Positions 36,192 to 49,424 of a stretch of 64,000 nucleotides of DNA are shown one piece after another. Numbering within the stretch: the first letter of the stretch is position 1; each line of letters begins with the position of its first letter. Source of the stretch: Paragonimus skrjabini miyazakii. Lineage: Eukaryota > Platyhelminthes > Trematoda > Plagiorchiida > Troglotrematidae. The position numbers and the translations under genes are program-made. The stretch is taken from contig JTDE01000296.1 of the NCBI GenBank assembly GCA_014338405.1, positions 137,615 to 201,614 on the forward strand, in the 5' to 3' direction. The notes beneath the pieces are model-generated. The model saw only the letters and a program-made list of their open reading frames with translations. It had not been told where the DNA came from and ran no database searches.

Positions 36192-37760
36192 TTGAACATC
36201 AGCTTTGTATACATGCAAATTAGTTTGTCATGGTCGGTGTATTTTCAATTCTTTATTGTGATCCCTGTTAGACTTTCATGGGGACGTCTTGCTTTTACCT
36301 CATCATACAACCCTATTAAGGGCAAACCCATTCTATTGGAATCACGCAGTTGGTTGCCTGTAACAGTGCTCAGCACTGTTATAAATCAAATAGTTTTCTA
36401 CAGACGTTACGATAATGATATATTCGCTATCACAGATTCATCTGACAACATAGCTGATATTTTAAAGGACTTTAACTGCGCATATCCGCTAAGTTTCACT
36501 GCAGAATTGAAGTCAGACGGGTCTTTCCACTTCGTGGACGTCTCTTTGAGCGGAAGGACTGATGGAAGTCTGAAACGCTCCGTTTATCGTAAGACTACTT
36601 CGTTGGACAAGCACAGTAATTTTTATAGTTTCACGCACTTAAAATACAAACGAAATCTGGTCAAATATTTGACGGAAAGAGCCAGAAAAATCTTCCCAGC
36701 AGATGCTTTGGAACAGGAGTTACAGTTTGTGACCCATATCCTGCAAGTGAATGGCTACCCCGACAATTTTGTGCCCAAACATTTGAAAGTAGTTCAAGCA
36801 TCAGTTAAGATCCCAGGATTTGATAAAAATCCCATATTTATACGACTGCCATACAAAGGAGATACGTTGGCTGAATCACTGACCCGTCAACTTACTAGTT
36901 CGCTTAACAGAACGTTCAACGCAGCCAGACCGATCATTTTGTTCACCAGTTCGCCACTGATTACTCTAAATCTGAATGATAAAGTGCCGGTCCACAATTC
37001 ATCTGTGGTGATTCACTCATTCATAGTAGGGGATTTTGATTTTCAAGTTGAACATCACCCACAATTGATCGCAGCTGTCGCATTCCCATAGACTTTCCAG
37101 TCGGCCCATTTCGTGCCTAATGTGAGGTCAATGGCGCAGTGGTAAACACGGTTGCCTCATGAACAGCGTGTCCGTGGTTCCAGTCCCGGCAGTGGCGATG
37201 ATATGCACTATTGACGAGCTCTAATCAGAGCGAAACTCAAGTCTAGTGCTTCTTTTCGAAAGGGGCCGACTGGAAAGTCTATGGGAATGCGACAGCTGCG
37301 ATCAATTGTGGATGATGTTCAATATACCTTTACTCATTCGTCTGCGATTGTTTAGCAAACTATGTGGGTCGTACGACTCGGCACTTGTCTAGAAGAATCA
37401 GAGAACATCATACATCACGGATCGGGGCAGGTGAGAGAAAATCAATCACGTGTGCTATTGTAGGTCATCTGACTGACAGCGATCATCAGGTCAACATAGC
37501 TCGATCGTTCACTGTTATCTACAGGGTTCCACCGAATCAGTCAAAACTGGTTCGTCAGCGAATGTTGGCCCTACCGGGACCAATGCCATTCGATTACGTA
37601 ATCCAACCTTGTGTAGACAGGACAACTTTGTTCAATCGCTTCAACTGCCTCGGCAATTATCTAACTCATCCGATCGATATGTAGGCAGTTAACACCCAAC
37701 TGGCGTTCACAAATAAAATTAAGATCGTGTGGATTTTGACCAATACCAAGCTTCGCTTGT
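36192..37760 (+). mobile_element. Penelope-like element copy 3, interrupted
   Basis: A 5'-truncated Penelope element with RT palm and linker (YRRYDNDIFAI at about 36399, then FHFVDVSLSGR, FYSFTHLKYKRNLVKYL, VNGYPDNFV and RLPYKGDTLAES) in one open frame to the nuclease start VVIHSF. A 309-bp SINE-derived insertion (37023-37331) then breaks the coding line. The nuclease resumes as CDCLANYVGRTTRHLSRRIR (frame 37364-37684) and ends at TAG. The catalytic box reads YDND instead of YVDD, so the RT is inactive or mutated. It belongs to the same subfamily as copy 2 and differs clearly from copy 1. Confidence 0.9.
37023..37331 (+). mobile_element. SINE-derived foldback with 8-bp TSD
   Basis: An insertion in Penelope copy 3 flanked by ACTCATTC (37015-37022 and 37332-37339). 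It consists of an inverted copy of the SINE 3' tail followed by a plus-strand SINE with A box TGGCGCAGTGG (37132-37142) and B box GGTTCCAGTCCC (37176-37187). The tail therefore occurs twice as 66-bp inverted arms (37048-37113 and 37257-37322) that differ at two positions. The left arm extends about 25 bp further outwards than the right arm. Copy 2 of the host element shows the site without the insertion. Confidence 0.92.
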
Positions 37761-39976
37761 TGCTGTTTATAGTTCTATCTTAAGTGATGTTATGGTTTAA
37801 AAATCTGATCCGGTGTTTCCGGCAAATTCGTATCATAGCATACATGATTAAAGCTACTGTACGCTGAAGAACTATGTTTACCTTCATTGGTAGCAAGATG
37901 ACCGGTGCTCAGGCCTGTTCGAATAAAACCCGTTGGTAGTGGCAAACATCTCGCTCAAGACAATCTTATTCAATTTAAAACTACATGAGTTTAGCATGAA
38001 TAACTATTTAAGTTTCCAGCTTTTCGTCCCTTTGATTAACATAGCTGTGCATGTGGAAGAAGATCTAAACTACTCATCTAAATACATTAAATGAACAGTC
38101 AAATTTATCAACGTTGAATCGGAAGAATTGGTAATATTGCTGAAATGTAATTGTTACTACTTGCTATATCACCAAACTGACGTACTCGCTCGTTAGAGCT
38201 TTTAATCATCAGGGTTAACTGTGGAGTGATTAAGTACCGACGTTTAGTTTTTGATCTTCAGCGAAGATATTCAAATGATAAATTTGCTTGTGATCGTTGA
38301 AGAAAAAACATCTGAATACTTGTGTGGTTATCAGCTAACTTTGCCCAAACATTGCTAGCTTCTGTTGGACGAAGGATGACTATAGGTTGGTATATTTTAT
38401 ATGGAAGTTTACCATATTGAAAAATGGAAATTGGAGGCAAAAGATTCACTGAATGGTTTCGTGTTTGTTAATTTCACTCTAATGTGATAAACTCAAGAAT
38501 AACATTATGTATAACCGGAAGTTACCACCGCAGACAGCTTGCAACCAGATTATCTTGAGGTTACTTGATATTCTTTAAAAGTAACCTTATCAGAACAGCC
38601 AACCAGAAACCTAAGAGAACTTCGGAAAACGTATAAAATAACCACACCGAAACTTCCTAAAAGCGCGAAGGTGTGCCTAAAACCACTTGCATTCTATTTC
38701 CTTTACATACAAGATTCGAAGGCTCTGTTCGTCATATTTTCATCCCAAGGTAAACTGTTCTTTCTCGCAACCCGTTTTAGTGAGTGATTGGTTCTTCGCG
38801 AAAAACTTCCAGGATTGGTAGTACTGTTTTGGATCAATCATTGCTCTACTGATTACCGTGACGTCAGCCGAATATAATAACTAGTTGCGACATCTAAACA
38901 CATTGAGCACTTCAATGTCATCAGCAAGCAAGTAACAAATAACAAACAGTTCCGTACTACATAAGGGCAATGCTGGAACAGACTCAACTTTGCACAAGCG
39001 TGAATACTTCTAATCCGACCTCTTTTAAGAAAGCTTTCGGTTTAACAAGATAAATTGTCCACCTAGCCTACACTTGGGAACAGGAGAGCAATCGTTTACT
39101 ATGGCATAGTTAGTGTGTGTATGTAATCATTGGTGAAAGAACGTTTTCAAGTTAAAATGTTACTGGATACCCACCTGTGGAATATCTAACGGTTGCCTTG
39201 ACAACTTATTGTGACATGTCTGAACGTATTTTTGAATGCAATCATGGTGTTTGCAAACTGTATTGACTTTCAGGTTAATGTCAATTATTGTTTTCAGAGT
39301 CGTTTCTCTAAATATGAATCATGATTCACCTGGAAGGGCTTGATTTTGACAAAGGCTAATCATCTACCCTAGCTTATTTTCATGTGACTGACGTCACATT
39401 AGGCAACAGTGAATATAGTGTGTCACACAAAAGTGAGTACTGTTATGTGTCTATCAGTGTGGTTCATCTTCTAACCCAAGTCACTGGTGACCAATACGTG
39501 AGAAGCCGTCGCATAGTCTTAGATGGTCAATCAAAAACACAATAGTACATACTTCTATTATCCGCTTATCATACTATAAGCTAACATCTCACTGCTATGA
39601 CTCGGTCAGCTTACTAGAGCCACGGTTACGGGCATTTGTTGCCGAAACATCACTTACTGAAATGACTTGCTGGAGCTTAGAAAAGTTTAACCCGATATTT
39701 ACCAGTGCAAACCGACAAAGTGCTTTGCTGTGAAGAGCTACGGCGGTCGAAATGGTTTACTAAAAAGAAAGGATTTTGCCTTTTAAATATCGTTGAGCAA
39801 TCAAGTTCCGTTGAGGTGGAGAGCTAAGTTAGATTCAAAGTTATCTCGGTTCAAATAAGGTTGGTAGTTATCAGTTTGAATGACTAATCATTCAAAGTTA
39901 GATTTCAACATTCTGTCGTAAAAAGAACACTGCCGTTTATATTTCATTTACAGTGTAATCACAGAAGATTGACGTA
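37761..39976. other. Intergenic, no feature seen
   Basis: About 2.2 kb upstream of the LRR gene's first coding exon. No recognisable promoter element can be named with confidence. Confidence 0.5.
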
Positions 39977-40000
39977 ATGGATTCGGACACAAGTTCAGAG
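39977..40000 (+). CDS. LRR gene first coding exon (MDSDTSSE)
   Basis: ATG at 39977 starts MDSDTSSE, ended by a GTGAGT donor at 40001 on a codon boundary. An in-frame TAA lies a few codons upstream within the apparent 5'-UTR, so this Met is the likely start. A TTTACAG acceptor-like signal just upstream suggests that the 5'-UTR is itself spliced or a trans-splice site. The phase fits the next exon at 44126. Confidence 0.6.
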
Positions 40001-40075
40001 GTGAGTTCCCGGCATTTATAAACAGTATATTACTTTGCCTAACCCCTTGTGGACATTTGCCAACTTTGTAGTGTT

Positions 40076-40077
<2 letters not shown>

Positions 40078-40112
<35 letters not shown>
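40078..40112. repeat. (TA)n microsatellite
   Basis: About 35 bases of alternating T and A shortly after the first LRR exon donor. Confidence 0.95.
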
Positions 40113-40113
<1 letters not shown>

Positions 40114-43100
40114 GCTGTTCGACGCTTATAATCGCATCATGGTTGACGTTAAGAGTTTACGCTATTTATGTTAGTTACGCTGTGTCCGGGATAGACCATC
40201 ACCACTCTGCTGGCCAAGAATTTACGGACATACGTGCAACGTTCACTTTACTTCATGACCTGAGAAGTAAACACGTCTCCCTTTGCGCGGTAGTGAAGAC
40301 AATGAACAACCAAAACGGCCAAATTGAGAGAGTTTGAAAGCAGACCAGGCTGAAGGTCAGCCGAGGCCTTCTTATTGTAATTCCCAAATACTTGCCTGTT
40401 GACCTCCGTAAACTAACGTCAGGCAGCCAGAACCAGTCGATGCAACCAAGCAGACGCATATCAGAAAAGTCGATCTAACCCTGGTAGGATAAACAGGTTA
40501 TCAGTCAAAGATTAAGGTAAACGATGTTGACAAAATGGAAACAAACCCACATGATCACCCATCAGCAGTAAACTGGAAGCTTCACTCCAAGTAAAATGGC
40601 AAACAGATATCTGCTTCACTTAAGCTGGAAACGGTATCAGCTAGATAGAAAACGCGACCTACCCAAACTCCGGAAATGTATATACCAGGTTAAATAAAAT
40701 AGCCGATGAACATGAAGTTGGTGAGAAACGTAAACATATAATCATCCACGGCATTTAAACAAAACAAAAGTTTCATAACCACCACCTCGTTCAGGCTGAC
40801 TACTTTTAACGTGTGTACCCAAAAAGACGAAATAAATGTGCTGATAAAGCAAAATCAAATTACTGTCTTTGTCGAATCATTTTAACTCGTAAAGACTATG
40901 CCAAATTGTTGTTTTCGAAGCCGGCGTGCCCAGTTGTAAGAGACTACACTGGGTTAGGTGGATTGATGGCAAGATAACTGAGTATAAACTCCACAAAATC
41001 ATGCACTCGGTTAGTATTTTGAAACAAACGAATGGCAACAGCTTGTTTTATTCATTCCAAGTGAGTAGAGGTTTTAATAATTCTATGGACCGCAATAACG
41101 ATAATATTTTCTTATTTCCCTCGTTAGTAATTACTTCTTTACGAACAAGTAATTGTTCCCTTTTTATTCAACAACCCAGAATCTGTCACCGCCTCTGGCT
41201 TCCGTGACCTCGGACAGTTCAAGTTGAGTTGATCACAAGTAGCTCTTAAGTGAAGCACAATCATATCTGATTTGTTGAAGCCCGATCGCTCCATCTACCG
41301 GATAATTTTACTGAGCGGCCAGTGTGAAAAACTTACTTAAACTTGGAAATATGTTAAATGCAACCCGACTGTACTGCAGATTACAAATCTAGACATAAAC
41401 CATTAATTTGTCGCAAACGACCGTGTGCGCTCAGCTCTGAACGGTCCGAAGACAACCATTGAACATGGTTATTACACTTCGTCACAGCTGTCAGTACAGG
41501 CCGTCAACAAGCCGACTGAAACCAAATATCGCATCATGCTGATTCTCTCCTGTCCTACACGAAAATAAAGTGTTGCCGTTCATTGGACATTTTGTCTTCG
41601 TACCCAAACCTTCAGTCTTGGCAAACGGTCTGTAACATAAATTACGCAATGTCTTGTGCGCGCAATGCAGTCAGTTGCGATCGACAGTCGTACCTTCTGT
41701 TTGTCAAGTCATAAGGGGAATAAGCAATGCTAACTGCTATTGACCCACTTCTCTATAACTCACCAAGGCATGTGCACGGCTAACAAGCAACAGTGACTAC
41801 AGTACGCAATTCAAATCGTTGGAATTGTGGAACCCTTCTTAACAAAGGTTGTTAGCTATCACTACCAGTTACGCGTGCCACGTCAGGTGAAAACCAGGGT
41901 CCACAAAGCGATTCGATGGAACTATCGACATGGTTATCCCTCCTGATAGCCTTGTGAAAAATGCATCTTCGGGAGAACTGTGCTAGACTTAGGAACAAAT
42001 TAATCTACACCCCATTCCCAACGCCAGAACTCGTCGCTCTCAAATGTTTGAAATATTCATAATGACGGAGATTTCGCTCGACGGTGTGTTCGCTGAATCT
42101 CAACTGCGTTTAAAACATTCAAACCTGTTTCAGAAATCTGCTTCAGCGTGAAAAACCGGGTGCTTACCTGACCACGATGGTTTGTGTGAGGTCTTGTACC
42201 CTCAAACCTTAGGTGAAAAGAGTAGACAGAAGTAGGACACAAAGGGTTGATGATGTGACGGGTACTCAGGTAACACTACACTCCGCTAAAGCAAATGCCC
42301 GTTGTTAGGTTCTGAGTGTCTAGATAGTTGTTTTTATACTCTGATTCGTGAGGCGCTGCGCGTTTCGAGGTGCATCTTTTAATGAGCCAAACGAGACTAC
42401 CCGTACAGCACTGATTGGTCATGTTTCTAGGGTAATATCATCTACGTTATTGTGCAATCCTGCAGGTGGAAATGAACATCATCTGCTAGATGTGAAGCTA
42501 AAACAGTTCGGTGTAAACTGCCTGAGACGGATTCATTTTTAGATTAATGGTTATGTACTGTTTCAATAAACCAATCAGATTACAGTTGTGCGATCGGACG
42601 CTTGTGCTTTTCAAAATGTAAACTATTTTCTCGCGTACCTGCCGGCGTCCAAACATGATAATTCGTTCTAAAAGCACGAGTGTCATATGCGATTGTCACC
42701 ATGTTTTAAATGTCCCATAAGATAGTTACCTGCTGTGTACATTCGGCGTCTTTGTGGTGTTCACGCCGCATACTTCTCGAATTCAGGCTGTACGACTGCG
42801 ATTATAGAATGGAAGACACTGTACTGAGACTTATCGTCTACTGAAAGCTTGCCGCTCAGTCTATTAGCTAGTATGTGGTAAAAAGGTAATCCTCATTGTC
42901 TATAATAAGGGGAGTTACAAATTAGGGCACACTAGTTTTTTACTGGTAAATTGTGCTTAGTGTCGCATCCTAACTCAAAAACCATTCATATGTCACATAC
43001 TGCAGAGGTCAGCATGATGAATGATCATATAGGCAAACTGAACATATTTTCCACACTGTAGATGAATCTAAGTCGCAGTGTTACCGGTGCTGCCAAGTTT

Positions 43101-44125
43101 AAACCTTTGAATTCATAAAGACATCATGGGTTCGCAAACTAAGCTGGTGATTACCGCTCAAAATCGCTACACCGTAGATAGTCCCAAAGATATCTAACTC
43201 TGACGTGTTATCACAACTTACTAGCACATTAAAATGTCCCTAAAAATACACACGTGGTCCATGTTTTTCAAATTGCAGAAGTGACCGCGAAGGTAGAATT
43301 TGCTAGACACATAGTGGTAGTCTAAGAGATCAAAGGAAACAAGTCCGTTCCTAACGACCGTCTTTCCGCTTACACACCCTGAACTTGTGTACTTGAGTGA
43401 TATTGGCAGACCACAGATCACTTCGGACAGGTACAGCACGCCTAAGATGTCAAATTAACTGTGTGAGGGCTATGTCCAGTCTTAACATGGTTGAAGACAT
43501 TAGTTATCTAAAAATGAATAGCTCACTGAGATATTTTCGTGTTTTAGTCTATGCATGATTATCTGCAACACTGATTGCTGATTAAAACATCAACAATAAG
43601 TAAATTTTCATCGACCGTGCCTGGGCAATCCAATACACACGTTTTAAAAGTCCCTAGATTCTTCTGACAAATTACAGCTAATCTACAGTAGTTTTATATT
43701 CTAAACTGCTGACTTACATGGTTTCAACAAAGTTAACACAGCTTCATTGGGGGTAACGTGGATCCTACTACTGTTAGGGCCTGGAATCTATCCACTCAAG
43801 TGTTGGTCACTAGCAGGTGTCTAGTTCAGGTAACAAGAAAATAGCATGACAGACGCTTGAGAACTAGAGGATTCAGCCGCGCTAGTCGAAGAACAGGTTT
43901 TACATGTATAATGCAAATTTACGTTTAAGGGCTGATCAGATATTTTTTAAATAATAAAAGCCAGGTTTAACAAGAGTTTATTTAGCCAGTTTTATTGATA
44001 GGTCGATTAACTGATTGCTATTTCTGATACTAGCATTTTGGTTTCGAAGCTTATATAAGACTTCACCTAAAAGGATTGCATGAACAGACCGTTAAAATTA
44101 GTTGATGTATTGCTCTACGTTTTAG
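40113..44125 (+). other. LRR gene intron with partial LTR
   Basis: A 4.1-kb intron. Apart from the microsatellite and a diverged LTR fragment near 42.56-42.70 kb, nothing is recognised. Confidence 0.6.
42562..42695 (+). mobile_element. Partial gypsy LTR fragment
   Basis: Resembles the LTR at 49.03-49.42 kb over two blocks: CCAATCAGATTACAGTTGTG with the following CGGACGCTTGTGC, and ATGATAATTCGTTCTAAAA. Many substitutions and deletions indicate an old copy. No coding part or duplication was seen. Confidence 0.6.
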
Positions 44126-44572
44126 CAAGCCAGTAGTGGGCTGAGTTCAGTTCAACGATGCAGTTGCTCAGGTCTTGCGGAATCCAACGATCAAATTATT
44201 TCATATAACTCACCCAGCCCAAGTACACCGGATGATAGTACCTCGGACATACCCTCGGGATTGCTAGCTATCGTACAACACAAATACTGTCAAAAATGCC
44301 TACGAATGGGAGTGCATGCCTCCGGCAAACATTTGTCAGCCATCAGTGGCACATTCTCAAGGTCGTTTCAGCAAGGAACTGAAACTGATCAATCTAACAA
44401 ATTCCACGAATTTTCTCATGAAAAGAATGGTTCTAAGGTAGGTCAGGCTTACGGTAAAATTTTACAGGTGCTAAAGGAAGATACAGAAGACGATTCCTTG
44501 AACACCACTTTTGACCTGAAACCCTTCACATTTGGAACCAGAGGCATCCAAGCAGTGTGTGCAACTCTTATG
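44126..44572 (+). CDS. LRR gene exon 2: N-terminal region and first LRR
   Basis: A 447-nt exon (149 codons, phase 0 both ends) with a CTCTACGTTTTAG acceptor and a GTGAGT donor. It begins QASSGLSSVQRC, followed by a Ser/Pro/Asp-rich stretch (SPSPSTPDDSTSDIP) likely to be disordered, then QHKYCQKCLRMGVHASGKHL, a polar region, and at the end FDLKPFTFGTRGIQAVCATLM, which begins the repeat array (DL-(x)5-G-RG--A-C--LM). The acceptor was chosen because it alone gives phase 0 to exon 1 with an open frame. Confidence 0.82.
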
Positions 44573-47500
44573 GTGAGTCGAGGAAAAGTAACCAGTGTTA
44601 ATGCAGTTAAAAAGTTGTAGAGGTAACCTGAGGCTCCTATATTACCTAGTTAGACATATCTTATTTGCCATTGGTTGATTAGCGCTTCTGAAGCCTTTGT
44701 GAGGGCTTCATCGTAAAGATATTGCTTTGGATATATAGTTTGTGCATTCAGTAAATAATCCAGAATAAGCCAGCACATTCTAATCGGAGAGATTGTTACC
44801 GAAATCATACACCTGTCTATAAATACAATAAAACGAGTTTTATAATTATAAGCACTGTCTGGTGTGTCACGTTTTACCGCAAAACTTGGTAAAACTCCAA
44901 CCATATGGGTTATTACAAAATAGAATGATAATGAAATTTGAGAATGTGATAATTGAGAAGTCATCAAGCGGTAAAATTTCTGAGTTTCTGTTAAACCATT
45001 CTCAAGAACCATGTGCTGCTATTCCGCTTGTACTCTACAACTGAGTCAAAGCCTCTACTTGTGTTGTCGATGCACACCATCCCCTCGTGCTGGGGTCACT
45101 CGATAACAGTACCCATATTCAAGAAACATATCGCGACCCTCACAGTTGGTGGCTGGAGACGTTAGGTGAGATAGCGACCAACTGGGCTCAGTGACGCGAA
45201 TTTTGTCGCTGTTCTGCCGAGTTGTCTGCGAAGCAGGTGGATTTAATGACGCAGGGCGGTGAAGGCCGTAAGTAAGCTGTCTTGCTGATGACGCTTAGAT
45301 TTCACTTACACCTCGGTTGTTTGTTTGCAAGTTGTAGACAACTTGATGTTGAATGTTCGAATTCTGAGCTGACAGCTCATTCCGGGAGCTGTTTAGGAGT
45401 ATGTGATTGGTGTGGTAGGTCCGGATCCAACGGGTTTCTAGATTCATCACACCGGAACCTTCTACAATGTATGAAATACATGAAATTTACCATCCTACTT
45501 ACGAGTAATATAAGTTCGATTCCCAATAATGGCGTTAGCGAATTCCAGCGGAGCAGTTAATCAGTTGAATAGGTTGGCAGATTTCACGCAAAAAAAGTTG
45601 AATAATTGGGTAGTTCAGTGAAAAATTCAATTGTTAATATTTCCGACGAAGATTCCTTGTTCACTTATTGCAGCGTATACCTGACAAAGTCAAGTGTTTT
45701 CTTACGCCAATCATGAGTATGATCGAATCCCAATTAGGTCTCTTCTGCTACACACAGAAATGTCATTACAGTAGTTTGACTGCCTGTAGACTGATGTAGG
45801 AGGTGAACCACATACTAAGTGTGTACCATCGTAGTATTGGTGATCATTTGTTAGTTGAAGAATCAAAACTTATGAGCATCTTCTGATAGGGTCAAAAAAT
45901 AGTCCAATAACAGCCAGATTTTATGTACAACCCTGTCGTCAGTAAGCCAACTATCATCAAGATAGATGACTCGTTAGTCCTTAATGAACAACTTAGTGTT
46001 AATCGGATACCCATGCTCCATGACAATTCACTGTTTCCTCTTTGTTTCTGGTACGGTATGCAATGAGAATCTGATTAAAAGATGATTTTGAACATGTTCA
46101 CTGCACCGGATAATTTTTCTTCTGAAGCCCTCATGGCGAGGCTTCCGCCTTTGTTGGTTAGAATCATGCGAACCAAAATTCGACATGAAAGTGATTCATG
46201 ACAAAGAGTGTTTAAGAGATTGGCATTCAGAGTGGCATACATAGATTACTTTCAGTTTGTTTTTTTCTGCCAACTCCAGCAAAGGAAATCAGCTTGCTTT
46301 AAAGTTGGTTCTTAATGAACCAGGTTAATTACGCCAAGTCTGCCTTGGCCTACACATTGAGTACCTGACTTTTCCATGCGATTTGCAGGAGCTTACCGCT
46401 GTTCAAAACGCCTCGACGAATATCTGTAGCTGTGACAATCAAATAGCAGTTTCGGTTTCCTGCTTAGCAAGTGAAAGCCTTTGGTATCTGCGTTCTGTAA
46501 GCAAGAATCTACTACACCATTTTTTACCAAACCTTTTTACATTTGTAAGCTGACATTCCACCGAGACTATCTTTGTCTTCGTTTATACCCCTCAAGCGAG
46601 GGCACCTGGACCAGGATTCCACCAAATAAACTCCCTAATAAAATTCAAAGAACTAACCCATTTTGTCAAAAGTCCTCCACCATTCGTTTAAAAGAGGGCA
46701 CTGAAGATCCCGAACATTAACCTGGACGTATTGTTTTAGTTGGACGGACACACTTTACCTCCATTCCAAGCAATAGTCACCTGGTCGATAGATAAGAGCT
46801 TCAACCACAACACGAAGATTGCCGGTTCGGAAAAAGTTCTAAATTTCTTCGTCTAAAAAATTTGAATGAGAACAGACACGGTCATGGAGTGTTGGTTTTT
46901 TAGTGTGAAACTCTAAAGATATTTAGGGGGATTCATATAACAAGCTCGTGGTAGATATGGGTAGAAAGTTATGAGATGTATTACATCTATCACAGTGAAT
47001 GGGGTTGAATCGATTCACTGACCACCTTATCATTATTTGTGAAGCCGAGTAAATAAAATAAACACCTGTGTTTGCGCCTCACAAATGTGCTAATTTTTCG
47101 TTCATTTAAGAAGCTGAAATCACAGTGTGTCGGTTTTTACATTATCTGTGATTAAAGAACGCTGGTTTGTCCCACTCAGGATGACGTCTTGGTGTGTAAC
47201 CTAACACGGACTGAGCGCAATGTCGAGGTTGTCGGTAAGTAGGCATGGTTTCAACCTTTTATTCTATGGATCTCGTAACTTTGCACTGTTTCTGGTCACC
47301 ATGGCTTCCTCCAAAGTGAGACAATAATATTCATCATCATCACCACCGGCTCTAATGTGTAAGTGTCTTACGATCATGAGAACAGGAAGAATAAGCTCTG
47401 GAGTAAAGAGAAAATAAAATGGAAGCGAAAAGAATAAAACATTTGAAACACAGCATCCTAACAGCTTTCGCCGAACCATTTCATTAATTGTCCCTAACCT

Positions 47501-48209
47501 ACAGTTAACGCAAACTCCACTGAACCCGATTTATCCCCACATACACTTAAGATTCTATTTGGACTAACAACGATTACTGTTCCTAACTTTCAAGTAATAG
47601 TTTACATTCACTTTTACCATCCCAGGCACCAGTGCGTTGGGGGCTCGACATTGATTGTATGACGTAGTATAGGTCGGACTCGAATTCCTACCACAAGACG
47701 TAGCAATTTATATTCATGTATTTTGACAGCACGGATAAGTGAATTTGGCTCATCATCGTAGCCAACATGCCGTACTCTTGTTTCCCTCTCCTTCTCGCTC
47801 GTTGTTGTTATTCGAAAAGCACAATTGAATGTTGACGTTGATGGACGGAATCTTCAATAAGTTTTATATCCACAACCCTTAGACCTAAACCTTGATCAGC
47901 AAGCAGCAGAACTCAGCTAACCGTAGTTATATGGGCGTGAACCTTAGGTTTCAGTATGAAGTATATCGACATCAGGTGTATTAAGAGTTGTAGAGCAAGA
48001 TTTTAGTCTTAAAAACACAATGGCTGACTTCCCATTCTGCAATTCAGTAGCTCAAGACAGCTTTCTATACACACCCACCACTCAACTTCTTGGATTTCAT
48101 GATCTGGAAGTTGCTGGGGTAATGAATGGTACTTTGTATTCTGAAGTTGTGAACTGTACACGCCAAAAGGACTGAATAGAACGGAGTTTACTGTTTAACA
48201 AAAACTGTA
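44573..48209 (+). other. LRR gene intron, no feature seen
   Basis: First part of a 7.3-kb intron. No recognised coding exon or repeat up to the gypsy remnant. Confidence 0.6.
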
Positions 48210-48213
48210 CTTC

Positions 48214-48678
48214 ATGAACATTGCTTGCAGCAGATGGCCAGAAGTTTCCCTGATGGAAACAACGTCGGCAAGCGCAACGATGCGAAAACTGGTCCAAGTA
48301 TTCAGCCGTTTCGGTGTACCGGGGACTATCGTGTCGGACAAAAGTAGTCAGTCTGCTTCCGATACATTCGTGGACTTCTGTAAGCGGAATGGCAATAGTC
48401 ACATACGGTCACCGCCTTACAATCTGCAATCATACAGCCAAACTGAACGGTTTGTGGACATGTTCAAAAGAGCGCTTCACAAAGCCAAAGAGGTAGGACA
48501 TACAGCCAACATCCCCGAAGAGTTCCTTCTCAATTACCGAAGAACTCCGAATCGACATTTTCCGGAATGGAAAGCTCCTGCTGAGGCTTTGATAGGACGC
48601 AAACTACAAGCGTCGAGTGTTCTACTATATCCTTCCAGGCCACCGGCGGCTAACAGGAATTTTTCGATAGAACAATAA
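48214..48678 (+). pseudogene. Ty3/gypsy integrase fragment
   Basis: A 154-codon frame covering the retroviral-type integrase core. It has SRWPEVSLM, FSRFGVPGTIVSDKSSQS and SPPYNLQSYSQTERFVDMF, then LLNYRRTPNRHF and PAEALIGRKL. The second Asp (VSDK) and the Glu (TERF) of the DD35E triad are present with exactly 35 residues between them. The first Asp, expected two residues before SRW, is replaced by Ile, so the enzyme is dead. The upstream zinc finger and the rest of pol are missing, so the copy is 5'-truncated near 48.2 kb. The C-terminal tail continues in degenerate form to about 49.0 kb. It is an ancient transposon relic in an LRR intron. Confidence 0.88.
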
Positions 48679-49028
48679 TTTAATATAAGACATGGAATCT
48701 AATCTCGTTCTTTCGAGATTCGCCAACTGGTACTGGTCAGAGACTACCGTGGAATAGAGATCGCATGGACACCCAGGAGAATTCAAGACCATCGAGGCAC
48801 AGTAATCTGTAAAGTTCAAACGGCCCATTCTTAAAATCGAGGCCTGCAGCTGGAAGGGCCACTGGACAATGCCAAGGGTCAAGAAACACGCCAGAGACGC
48901 CAGAGGTTCAAGAGAGGTCACCAAACGTTGTCAAAACCTCGACGATCAAGCCGCATAAGGACCACTGGGACCCAACTCCTAGTGAATTCTCATTCACATA
49001 CGTACGGCCAACGATCTTGGAGGGGAGG
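48679..49028 (+). pseudogene. Degenerate gypsy pol 3' end and polypurine tract
   Basis: Frames with stops carry the integrase tail (residues such as RDYRG-like and a WTPRR-like segment recoverable only in pieces), ending with the purine-rich GGAGGGGAGG right before the LTR. This purine run is the expected polypurine tract for plus-strand priming. Confidence 0.6.
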
Positions 49029-49424
49029 TGTCAGGAGGCGCACCTCCGATTGAACCAGCCAGGATGCATCACGCCACGTCGATCGGCCGGCTAAGTTCGG
49101 ATGGTATGGTCATGAATGGTGGTATGGTTCCACTCAGCCAATCAGACTGCAGTTGTGTAGTCGAACGCCTGTGCGCTATCTGGACTGGGTTTTCCCACGT
49201 TGCTTTCTGATGCCCCCTGTAACACGATTCGCTCTGTGTCTGTCGGCCATTTATGATAATTGTTTCGTTCTATAAATCTACAGCTTCTGTGGCCCACATT
49301 TTGTCTCGCTCTTCCGATAAACCGTGTTGCTGCGTCTCTCCTCATTTCTCGGTCTTGGGTCAGGCGACCGAGGGTGTAACCAAGGCGACGAACCAATATT
49401 GTCGACCAAAAGTGTTCTGTTACA
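49029..49424 (+). mobile_element. Gypsy 3' LTR (about 396 bp)
   Basis: Begins TGTCAGGAGG immediately after a polypurine tract and ends TTACA, giving TG...CA ends. It contains a TATA-like CTATAAAT near 49.27 kb. The 5' LTR of this copy is absent, so no target-site duplication can be checked. A shorter relative lies at 42.56 kb. The exact 3' limit is an estimate. Confidence 0.6.
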
